Part shown: in pieces, positions 1 through 6,196 of the stretch | How the letters are laid out: each line of letters opens with the position of its first letter | How positions within the stretch are numbered: the stretch's first letter is position 1 | NCBI GenBank assembly: GCA_937895775.1 | Contig: CALBLD010000024.1 | Span: 1-8,497, forward strand | Direction of reading: 5' to 3' | DNA from: an uncultured Clostridia bacterium | GTDB taxonomy: Bacteria; Bacillota; Clostridia; Oscillospirales; CAG-272 | DNA length: 8,497 nucleotides | Notes under the pieces: model-generated | Database searches by the model: none | What the model was told of the DNA's origin: nothing | What the model saw: the letters and a program-made list of their open reading frames with translations, nothing else | Made by a program: the position numbers and the translations under genes

Positions 1-108
1 AAAGGAGATAAATTTTAATCTTTGCGCCGAAACCGCCGTGTTTGCGACTTTTTTTGCCCTTCTGTCATATAAGACGGGCAATACTTCAAAAGTGTGACAC
101 TTTTTTCG
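1..108. other. Left-edge intergenic region / leader of a gene outside the window
   Basis: No convincing gene was found here. Short open frames crossing this stretch have no recognisable content and overlap the terminator and promoter described separately. A minus-strand transcript starting from the promoter at 73-99 would begin near position 66 and run off the left edge as an untranslated leader without an ATG, so its gene must start beyond position 1. The plus strand opens with AAAGGAGATAA, which resembles a ribosome binding site, but no suitable start codon or open frame follows it. The tail of a plus-strand gene ending at the TAA at 16-18 cannot be excluded from so few bases. Confidence 0.5.
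73..99 (-). promoter_or_regulatory. ECF-sigma-type promoter (copy A), facing the left edge
   Basis: On the minus strand TGTCACA (99-93) is followed by a 16-base spacer and CGTC (76-73), then TTATATGACAGA. The element at 3794-3820 has the same two boxes, the same spacer length and a closely matching downstream block (CGTC, W, TATATG, R, CAGA). A TGTCACA -35 with a CGTC -10 and a spacer of about 16 is the arrangement described for ECF sigma factors such as group ECF41; linking it to that particular group is inference. No TTGACA/TATAAT promoter overlaps it. A perfect odd palindrome, AAAAGTGT-G-ACACTTTT (88-104), covers the -35 box. Confidence 0.66.
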
Positions 109-152
109 AAAAAAATTTTAACGGCTCCGAAGCTTTTTGCTCCGGAGCCGTT
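109..152 (-). terminator. Intrinsic terminator of the M16C peptidase gene
   Basis: AACGGCTCCG (120-129) pairs with CGGAGCCGTT (143-152). One A-C mismatch and a three-pair AGC/GCT extension close a TTTTT loop. On the minus strand the hairpin is followed by AAAA and then seven T (115-109). It lies nine bases past the peptidase stop codon. Confidence 0.85.
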
Positions 153-160
153 TGTCCTTT

Positions 161-3057
161 TTAAAGGTCTTCTTTTATTGTGAAGAGATCGCCTGCCTCT
201 TCGATTTTTTCTTTGTTGCCGACAACGGCGCAAAGCTGCTTTTCGACGAGCGGCTTTATAAGTGCCGACATGTTTTCGATGTCTGTCGGTGTCGTTTCAA
301 GCACGCTCTTCTTGCTTTCTCTGCGCATATCGTCGGTGTATCCTTCGAAGTAATTTGTCTGCGCAACGGTTCCTGTGTCCCTCGGGCAGAGCGGACGCTC
401 ATATGCGGCTGCCGTCGAAATTATGTATTTTTCGATGTCCGGAACCTTTTCGGCAAAGCCGTTGAGATAGGACAGCGTTTTGTCATAGGTTTCGATTGTC
501 GCCTTTATGCTCGGGTCGCGGAAGGAGCTGAATGTTGCATTTTTGGTGCGTGATACCGAGAAACCGACACCGTATGCGCCTCCGCGGACTCTTACCTCGT
601 TCCAGAGCCAGTCAAGCGAGAGAATGTTCGAAAGGACATTCATCTTTCCGCTGAATTCTATGCCTGTGCCGTCGAAATTGAAGCCCTTCGCAACATAGTT
701 GACACCCGACGGAACGATAAACGCTTCGTTTCCTTTGTATTCGGGAGCGAGTGAGAACTGCCTGCCGCTTCCGGTTCCGCGTCTGAATGTCGATTCGATC
801 GAAACGAGGCTTTCGACAGCCGATTTCTCTCCGGTGATGCCGACGGCAAGCCTGTCAAAGTCAAGCTCTGCGGCAACTGCCTCAAGTCCCGATTTTATCC
901 TGTCAAACTCGCCGTCAAAATTGTTGCAGAGCCCCGCGAGGAATCGGTAGTAGCCTATTCCTCCGAGCTTGTCGTTGTATGCGCCTTCAACCGAGCAGTA
1001 GGATTTGACTCTTGCAGATGCGAATCTGTCGCCTCTCTGCATTATCATCATCTGCATCATGCTCTTTGTCTGAAGCAGGAGCTTTCTGACCTCTTCTTTG
1101 TCGATCACCGTCTTTGAGGCAACCTCAAAGACGAGCGCGAGCGCATCTGCCATGTTGTGTTCAAGCATGCTGGTGCTTATGACAAATGACGGGAGTACAT
1201 TCTTTATGTTATCCGACCGGACGAATGTCTTTACCGAACAGCCGAGACTGCCGAGCTTTGTTTTTATTGCGGTGTCAAGTTCTGCGGCGGTGTGTTCGGA
1301 GGTCGATATCTGACCGAGCAGTTCGGCATACAGTGCCGCGAAGGGAAGAAGTTCGGGCGAAAGTCCGGATATGTCAAAATAGAAATTGACATAGGCGATC
1401 TTCTTGGTGAACAGTTCGGTGGTGAGCATCGGTCTGCCGAAATAATCTTCCCTGCGGCAGGGTATCTCGGTTATCTTGTCGCCGACATCGGTCACAGACA
1501 GCTTCGGAAGCGTTGCGAGCTGTTCGGGAGTCCTCGGCAGTCTGATGGGCAATCAGCTTTTTGTTCTTTTCGACTATTTTTTCGAGTTCTTCATCGCTGA
1601 GACTGTTTCTGAAGGCGGCAACTCTTTCTTCTTCCGCCTTTGCCTGCTCTGCGGCGATCGTCTTTGACGGGGTCATAAGCACAATCGCGTTGTGATTGCT
1701 GAGGAGGATATATTTTTCGATAAGCTCTTCGAAATATCTTCCTTCCGCACCCTTTTTTATGTTTTCAAGTGCCTTTTCGTATTCGATGTATTCGGCGGGA
1801 TCGCCACCGTAGAGCCAGCTTGACATGATATCGAAATTGTAAAGAAGACCTGCCGGCATGCTGCCCTGTCTGCCTTCACGCAGTGAAAACTCGGTCTGGT
1901 TGATCTGCGCCGTGATAAGCTTTTTATCAATGCCGTCCTTTACAAGCTTTTCAAGCTCGCGGCGGAGCAGGTTTATGAATTCGTCCTTCTTGTCGGGATC
2001 GGTTTTGCGAAGCTCAAATACAACATAGGGCTGTGCGACGCCGTCGTAGATAAATGCCCAGAGATCTTCGCCGAGTCCGCTCTCAAGCACGGCTTTTTTC
2101 AGAGGCGATTCATTTGTGGAAGCAAGAATCGACATGAGTATGTCAAATGCAAGCACCTTTTCGCGCTCCGAGAAATCGGCGACGACCGATGCGAAGCTTA
2201 TGTAGCTGTTTTTCTCTTCGCTTTCGCTGTCGGATATCGAATAAACTCCCGTTTTGTTGTGGTTGACGGTCGGTTTCTGCATGGGAATGTCAATGACATT
2301 TCCGGTGCGGGTATATTTCGACAGATATTCTCTGTCAAGATATTCGAGCCGTTCGACAATGTCCATGTTTCCGTAAAGGAAGATGAACGAGTTTTCCGGG
2401 TGGTAGTATTTTTTGTGTGCCGCGAGGAACTGCTCGTATGTGAGATCGGGGATAACTTCGGGATCGCCGCCCGACGAATGTCTGTAAAGCGTGTCGGGGA
2501 AGAGAGCTTCGCTTATGCGGTGGGACATCTGCGTGTCAACCGACGAATAAGCACCCTTCATTTCATTGAAGACGGAGCGACATCGGTTTGTCCTTGCCTT
2601 CGATCTCGTAGTGCCAGCCCTCCTGCATGAAAATTTCTTCGTGTTCATAGAAGTTCGGAGCAAAGACCGCATCAAGATAAACGCCCATGAGGTTTTTGAA
2701 GTCCTTGTCATTACAGCTTGCAACAGGATATCCGGTCTTGTCGGGGAAGGTGAGTGCGTTGAGGAAGGTTGCCATTGAGCCTTTGAGAAGATCAACAAAC
2801 GGTTCCTTTACCGGGTATCTTTTCGATCCGCAGAGCACAGAGTGCTCAATTATGTGGAAAACTCCCGTGCTGTCCTCGGGTATTGTTTTGAACATTACCG
2901 AAAAGACTTTGTTGTCATCATCGCATCCGAGATATATCAGCTTCGCGCCCGATTTTATGTGTTTAAGCTCGTAAAGCTTTCCGCTTACTTCTTCAACGTA
3001 TCTTACTCTGTCAACGCGGAAGCCGCCATATACATTGCCGATTAAAAGTTCTGCCAT
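161..3057 (-). pseudogene. M16C zinc metallopeptidase (PreP/presequence-protease-like), broken by two frameshifts
   Basis: The family consists of clamshell zinc proteases that degrade unstructured peptides. Residues 1-161 read normally and contain the inverted zinc motif HIIEH (68-72) followed by the typical SVLCGSKRYPVKEPF. The frame then shifts at about 2574-2577 (GVVFNEMKG is reduced to VFNEMKG) and again at 1526-1528 (expected DSPEQLATLP). The C-terminal part (in frame from about 1525) keeps the conserved EVRVRGGAYG and FSSFRDP blocks used in substrate binding. Comparison with the family pattern suggests losses of 8 and 2 bases; restoring them gives 968 codons, the normal family length. 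The first frame ends in a TGA overlapping the codon for the Glu of NEMKG, by analogy the third zinc ligand, so the first fragment cannot form the active site. The start at 3057 has AAAGGAT 10 bases upstream plus a promoter. Homology is strong everywhere outside the two breaks, so the lesions are recent or are assembly errors. Confidence 0.85.
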
Positions 3058-3112
3058 TGTTTTGTCATCCTTTCACAAACTGCGTTTGACCACGCAATAT
3101 TTATCTGCTTTG

Positions 3113-3141
3113 ATTTTATCACAGATCATTTGTTTTGTCAA
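3113..3141 (-). promoter_or_regulatory. Housekeeping (sigma-A type) promoter of the M16C peptidase gene
   Basis: On the minus strand TTGACA (3141-3136) is a perfect -35, followed by a 17-base spacer and TAAAAT (3118-3113), one mismatch from consensus. A TG one base before the -10 makes it an extended -10 type. It leaves a leader of about 50 bases before the ATG at 3057. The bases just after the -10 (ATCAAAGCAGA) are repeated at the promoter at 6120-6148. Confidence 0.85.
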
Positions 3142-3142
3142 T

Positions 3143-3179
3143 AAAAAGGTTGCGGACGTTCTCTGTCCGCAACCTTTTT
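3143..3179 (-). terminator. Intrinsic terminator after the 180-residue membrane protein gene
   Basis: A perfect 15-base-pair stem, AAAAAGGTTGCGGAC (3143-3157) with GTCCGCAACCTTTTT (3165-3179), has a seven-base loop. The A/T ends of the stem give a T run on either strand, so it could also act on the plus strand. It begins 13 bases past the stop codon and insulates the peptidase promoter that follows at once. Confidence 0.9.
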
Positions 3180-3192
3180 TTGTTCGTCGGTG

Positions 3193-3735
3193 TTATACAT
3201 CCTCAGAGAAGGCTTCAAATGTTGAGAAATCGGCGTGTCCCGATTTTTTTCCGTAAAGCTCATATATAAGCATGATAAAGTCCACGGCAAGCAGAGCAAG
3301 ATAGCAGAGCAGAAAAACATAAAGCGCAATATCGTATGATCTGCCGGGTGCGAATGTGAAGCCGGGTTCAAGCATGAGTCTTTCGATCTCGCTCATTATG
3401 CCGAAGCCGCCGAGTTCTCCGCAAAGAAGCGTCAGAAACGAAATATGAAAACCGAAGAAAAATCCCGCAGTCCGGACTTTGCCGAGATATATGAGGTTTG
3501 ATCTTATTATAAAGTAAACGAGAACCGCAAGCAGACAGACTGTGATATGTAATGCTTCACAACTCTTTGTGTGTCCGGTGAAGGTATAAAGAACGACAAA
3601 GACAGACCACACAAAAATATGCATTACTACCGCTGTCAGAACAGCAAAGACAAGCGTTGGCGCAATTCCCGGAGTTTTCGCCGCTTTGTCAGTCGATTTG
3701 CCTGTTTTTTTCTTTTTATCATTGTTTGCCGACAT
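3193..3735 (-). CDS. Hypothetical four-helix membrane protein, probable ECF-sigma target
   Basis: I do not recognise the family of this 180-residue protein. A hydrophilic, lysine-rich N-terminus (residues 1-24, with KKKK at 7-10) is followed by four likely membrane helices at about 27-53, 62-84, 90-112 and 135-161, and by a short acidic tail ending ADFSTFEAFSEDV. By the positive-inside rule the N-terminus is probably cytoplasmic. No catalytic motif is visible. The start at 3735 is supported by AGAGGG nine bases upstream. The gene stands alone: a terminator of the preceding kinase gene lies upstream and its own terminator follows. The only promoter-like sequence upstream is TGTCACA-N16-CGTC at 3794-3820, which suggests control by an alternative sigma factor. 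An envelope-stress or transport-accessory role would be a guess; an anti-sigma factor is possible, but no such domain can be recognised. Confidence 0.8.
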   Translation of the reverse strand: MSANNDKKKKTGKSTDKAAKTPGIAPTLVFAVLTAVVMHIFVWSVFVVLYTFTGHTKSCEALHITVCLLAVLVYFIIRSNLIYLGKVRTAGFFFGFHISFLTLLCGELGGFGIMSEIERLMLEPGFTFAPGRSYDIALYVFLLCYLALLAVDFIMLIYELYGKKSGHADFSTFEAFSEDV

Positions 3736-3793
3736 TTTTACATTCCCTCTTTTTGATTATTCCGTTACTTTTTGCAACGTCTCTGCCATATAT

Positions 3794-3820
3794 GACGGAT
3801 CAAAAGGACAAAGTGTGACA
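3794..3820 (-). promoter_or_regulatory. ECF-sigma-type promoter (copy B) of the 180-residue membrane protein gene
   Basis: On the minus strand TGTCACA (3820-3814), a 16-base spacer and CGTC (3797-3794) are followed by ATATATGGCAGA. Copy A at 73-99 shares TGTCACACTTT, the spacer length and the CGTC, TATATG and CAGA blocks. The likely start near 3787 would give a leader of about 50 bases to the ATG at 3735. No TTGACA/TATAAT pair is present between the upstream terminator and the gene. Confidence 0.7.
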
Positions 3821-3850
3821 AAAAAATATTTTATTTACAAAAAGTTCACA

Positions 3851-3896
3851 AAAAAACAGACGGAACACCGAAATCGGTATCCCGTCTGTTTTTTTG
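3851..3896 (-). terminator. Intrinsic terminator of the CpsC/CpsD-like operon
   Basis: AAAAAAACAGACGG (3851-3864) pairs perfectly with CCGTCTGTTTTTTT (3883-3896). Inside it a second small stem, ACCG-AAAT-CGGT (3868-3879), is set off by an AAC/ATC internal loop. The T tract on the minus strand is formed by the A run at 3857-3851. It starts eight bases past the kinase stop codon. Confidence 0.9.
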
Positions 3897-3904
3897 CGGC
3901 GCGG

Positions 3905-4612
3905 TCATTTTTCGTCGTGACCGTAGCCGCTGTAATAGCTGTTGCCTTTTTTTATGTCAACATCGTTGAGTACAAAGCCGAGAATTGCGGCTCCGCCATG
4001 TTCAAGCTTTTTGAGCGATTCTTTGACACCGACTCTGTCGTCTGTATCGGCACGCACGACAAAAACAAAGCCCTGCACCTTTTTCGAAGCGACGAGCGCG
4101 TCCGAAACGACTCCGACAGGCGGCAGATCAAGAAATATGCAGTCAAATTCCTGCTTGAAGCAGTCGATCATATTGCCGAAATTATCGGAGGCGAGAAGTT
4201 CGACCGGATTCGGCGGTATGCGTCCCGAGGTTACCAGACTGAGATGATCGTAACCCGTCGGAACAACCGCACTGTCGGGATCGGTCACTATTCCGGCAAG
4301 AAGTTCGCTGAGTCCCTCGCGGTTCGGCGTTTTGAATATTTTGTGCTGCGTGGGTGCGCGCATGTCGCAGTCTATAAGAAGAGTCTTTTTCCCGAGCTGG
4401 GCAAACGAAATTGCAATGTTTGCGATAACAGATGATTTTCCCGCTCCCGAAAAAGCCGACGTCACTCCGTAAACCGGATGCCTGTCCGAGTTTGCCGTGT
4501 AAAGCATGCCGGTACGTATGTTTTTGAACGCCTCGGTTACGGCAAAATCGGTGTTCTGATCAAGAAGTATACCGCGATAGCTTCTGTGTTGTGTCTTTTT
4601 TTCTCCGAACAT
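3905..4612 (-). CDS. CpsD/YwqD-like bacterial tyrosine kinase (polysaccharide export regulator)
   Basis: This 235-residue cytoplasmic BY-kinase works with a membrane activator to control capsule or exopolysaccharide assembly by cycles of autophosphorylation. Visible motifs in order are an oligomerisation-type segment EAFKNIRTGMLY (28-39), Walker A SAFSGAGKSS (52-61, Lys59), Walker A' LLIDCDMR (78-85, Asp81 and Asp83), SGRIPPNPVELL (129-140), Walker B CIFLDLPP (158-165, Asp162) and a C-terminal tyrosine cluster (Tyr226, Tyr227, Tyr230). The tyrosine tail is short, with three tyrosines. The length is normal for the stand-alone kinase form that needs a separate CpsC-type partner, which is encoded 15 bases upstream. 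The start at 4612 follows GGAGG about nine bases away. Relatives include MinD/ParA ATPases, but the tyrosine tail and the partner make the kinase assignment firm. Confidence 0.92.
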   Translation of the reverse strand: MFGEKKTQHRSYRGILLDQNTDFAVTEAFKNIRTGMLYTANSDRHPVYGVTSAFSGAGKSSVIANIAISFAQLGKKTLLIDCDMRAPTQHKIFKTPNREGLSELLAGIVTDPDSAVVPTGYDHLSLVTSGRIPPNPVELLASDNFGNMIDCFKQEFDCIFLDLPPVGVVSDALVASKKVQGFVFVVRADTDDRVGVKESLKKLEHGGAAILGFVLNDVDIKKGNSYYSGYGHDEK

Positions 4613-4627
4613 ACCCTTTTCCTCCGA

Positions 4628-5398
4628 TCAGCCGTTGTTTTTTCCGAACAGATCAGTGTCGGAATTGTGTCTTTTTTCCTGTTTCGCTTTTTCTCTGTGA
4701 AATGCGGGGACAACGCCGAGAATCGGATAGTCGGATATTTCGCTCAGATCCTTTTCCTCGTGTACTTTTGTATCAAGCATTGCGGCGACAAGAAAAACGA
4801 TATAAGCAGCCGCCGCTCCGGCAAGAAATCCGAGAGTTGCATATTTTACGCACGGATTGCCGTTATAGGGAGAGGAAGCAAGAGTCGCCTTGTTGAAAAT
4901 GACAACCTCGCTTACACTGACATATTTTTTTATCTCATCGACAGCTTTCATTTCAAAGCTTTTTGCGAGATTGTAAGCGGCGTTCCGGTTTGTCGATACA
5001 AACGTGACTCTGAGCGTCGGCGTGCCCGTAAGTATCTGTTCGAATTTCATAAGGCTTCCGATATCGCTGTCGCTGTACATTCCGGAAGTTCCCGCAGTTT
5101 TGTTCAGATCGGATGTAAATTCGTCGCTGTATCTGAGTACCGCCTCGACCGTGTTGATAAGTCTTGATGAGTTGTTGATGTCATACTGCGAAAGCTGACT
5201 TGATGCAACCTCGTCAACATGTATAAGAAGCGAGACCGAAGATGCGTATTTCGGAACATATCTGAAATTTCCTACCAGTCCCGCAATGATCGCACACAAA
5301 ATTCCTGCGGTAATTATATACAGCAGACGGTCTCTGAAAGCTCTCCAGAAAATCCGGAGGTCGGTTCCGCTGTTTTCGGGTGTTTTGTTGTCAGCCAT
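4628..5398 (-). CDS. CpsC/YveK-like polysaccharide co-polymerase (Wzz family), tyrosine kinase activator
   Basis: This 256-residue membrane protein controls polysaccharide chain length and activates its partner kinase. A short cytoplasmic N-terminus leads to membrane helix 1 (about 25-44), then the typical start of the extracellular domain, PKYASSVSLLI (49-59), and a mainly hydrophilic outer region to about residue 185. Membrane helix 2 (about 186-208) is followed by a cytoplasmic tail with DTKVHEEKDLSEISDYPILGVVP written here in two parts: DTKVHEEKDL (209-218) and SDYPILGVVP (222-231). This tail is the part that contacts the kinase in the family. The start at 5398 is preceded by AAGGA 11 bases upstream and by a consensus promoter. 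No glycosyltransferase, flippase, polymerase or phosphatase gene lies beside the pair, so the polysaccharide it serves is encoded elsewhere. Confidence 0.9.
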   Translation of the reverse strand: MADNKTPENSGTDLRIFWRAFRDRLLYIITAGILCAIIAGLVGNFRYVPKYASSVSLLIHVDEVASSQLSQYDINNSSRLINTVEAVLRYSDEFTSDLNKTAGTSGMYSDSDIGSLMKFEQILTGTPTLRVTFVSTNRNAAYNLAKSFEMKAVDEIKKYVSVSEVVIFNKATLASSPYNGNPCVKYATLGFLAGAAAAYIVFLVAAMLDTKVHEEKDLSEISDYPILGVVPAFHREKAKQEKRHNSDTDLFGKNNG

Positions 5399-5453
5399 AT
5401 CAGTTGTGATCCTTTTCGTTATTTAGTATGCGGTGCGGATTGTCCGTCGGATT

Positions 5454-5482
5454 ATTATATCACCGTCGGGGCAAATTGTCAA
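5454..5482 (-). promoter_or_regulatory. Consensus housekeeping promoter of the CpsC/CpsD-like operon
   Basis: On the minus strand TTGACA (5482-5477), 17 bases and TATAAT (5459-5454) both match consensus exactly, and a TG one base before the -10 adds an extended -10 element. The -35 box is only 18 bases past the stop of the upstream phosphatidyltransferase gene, and no clear terminator lies between them. Two CCGTCGG copies (plus-strand 5444-5450 and 5463-5469), 19 bases apart, flank the -10 and could form an operator. Confidence 0.88.
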
Positions 5483-5500
5483 CCGCGATCTGCGGAGACG

Positions 5501-6055
5501 TTATCTTTTCAGCATGAAAAACGATTTTATCTCGGGATCGTATCTGCCCGAAAAAATGTGAATAAACAGTTCCTCACAGGTTGCGAACAGTCCGATAAAC
5601 AGAACAAAAGTGCAGACTGTCGTAATCGGGCAGAATCTTGAAAGATAAGGAATGGAGAAGACCGCGGCTCCGGTCAGTTTGTTTGCGTACGAATGTATTG
5701 AGGCGAATCTGTGGTATTTCATCGCCGCCACCGTATATGAACATATCCTGATTACAATAACGGCGATTGCGCCGATCCAGAGAATAAGCGGGAGTTTTTC
5801 GAGCAGAAAGGGAAATATTTTCACAAACATCGCCGCATAAAAAAGCAGATCGGCAACGCTGTCGAGCTTTGCGCCGAGATCGCTTTCGCATTTCATCAGA
5901 CGCGCGAGCGTTCCGTCTATAACGTCACTCAGTCCGCAGATCGTGTAGACAACGAAAAAGATCGGTGAAAACGGTCTTGTGAAAAGCAAGGCTATCGATC
6001 CCGCTATGCGAACCGAGGTTATTGTATTGGGAATCATCTTTTTGTCAAACTGCAT
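5501..6055 (-). CDS. CDP-alcohol phosphatidyltransferase (phospholipid synthesis)
   Basis: This 184-residue integral membrane enzyme transfers a phosphatidyl group from CDP-diacylglycerol to an alcohol such as glycerol-3-phosphate or serine. The complete family signature is present: Asp44-x2-Asp47-Gly48-x2-Ala51-Arg52-x8-Gly61-x3-Asp65-x3-Asp69, whose aspartates bind the metal and activate the alcohol. The N-terminal IPNTITSVRI (8-17) is typical for the family. Several hydrophobic segments follow (about 20-40, 70-83, 90-112, 128-138 and 143-165). The length fits the family. PgsA-like (phosphatidylglycerophosphate) or PssA-like (phosphatidylserine) specificity cannot be decided by eye. The start at 6055 is set by GGAGGA four bases upstream. 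The gene has its own promoter and is a single-gene unit, although read-through into the CpsC-like gene is possible because no terminator is visible after it. Confidence 0.9.
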   Translation of the reverse strand: MQFDKKMIPNTITSVRIAGSIALLFTRPFSPIFFVVYTICGLSDVIDGTLARLMKCESDLGAKLDSVADLLFYAAMFVKIFPFLLEKLPLILWIGAIAVIVIRICSYTVAAMKYHRFASIHSYANKLTGAAVFSIPYLSRFCPITTVCTFVLFIGLFATCEELFIHIFSGRYDPEIKSFFMLKR

Positions 6056-6119
6056 CTGTTCCTCCGAATCCGCCGCCCGGACGCACAGGCGGTCTCTTTT
6101 TTCCGTGTTGTCTGCTTTG

Positions 6120-6148
6120 ATTATAATCTTTTATCCTTTGATTGTCAA
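6120..6148 (-). promoter_or_regulatory. Consensus housekeeping promoter of the phosphatidyltransferase gene
   Basis: On the minus strand TTGACA (6148-6143), a 17-base spacer and TATAAT (6125-6120) match consensus exactly. The following bases CAAAGCAGA repeat those after the -10 of the peptidase promoter at 3113-3141. It lies about 50 bases past the activase stop. The stretch between (6149-6196) is AT-rich but shows no convincing terminator hairpin. Confidence 0.88.
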
Positions 6149-6196
6149 CCGCTCTTTGCGAATTTGTCTTAAAAAATCAAAAAATGTAATATTTTA

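Noticed and set aside
15..233. Small minus-strand reading frame at the left end
   Set aside because: It runs across the end of the peptidase gene, its terminator and the ECF-type promoter, is arginine/lysine rich with no domain-like content, and has no ribosome binding site.
2559..2565. Restart of translation at the ATG just after the first peptidase stop (TGAAATG)
   Set aside because: Restart is possible in principle, but the product would begin at MKGAYSS without the zinc-ligand Glu or the HxxEH domain and would hit the second lesion, so no working enzyme is expected.
1520..2583. Programmed +1 frameshifting in the peptidase gene
   Set aside because: Neither site has a known slippery context with a stop codon or rare codon placed to stall the ribosome. 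The second site has no nearby stop in the old frame, and the first site also lacks about three family-conserved residues, which a frameshift by the ribosome would not explain.
1374..2798. The long middle frame and the 463-residue C-terminal frame of the peptidase as separate genes
   Set aside because: Their first residues are out-of-frame readings of neighbouring peptidase sequence, and no ribosome binding site precedes them. Conserved M16C content begins only after each frame break, so they are pieces of one broken gene.
3081..3096. Inverted repeat TGCGT-TTGACC-ACGCA in the peptidase leader
   Set aside because: The arms are only five bases. It could be a weak hairpin or an operator, but such a repeat is expected by chance.
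3686..4435. Long plus-strand reading frames opposite the kinase, co-polymerase and activase genes
   Set aside because: They are antisense shadows of genes with clear motifs on the minus strand, and their translations have low-complexity, cysteine/arginine/phenylalanine-rich composition without recognisable domains.
6149..6196. Possible terminator after the activase gene
   Set aside because: The stretch is AT-rich with T runs on the minus strand, but no GC-containing stem precedes them, so an intrinsic terminator cannot be supported.
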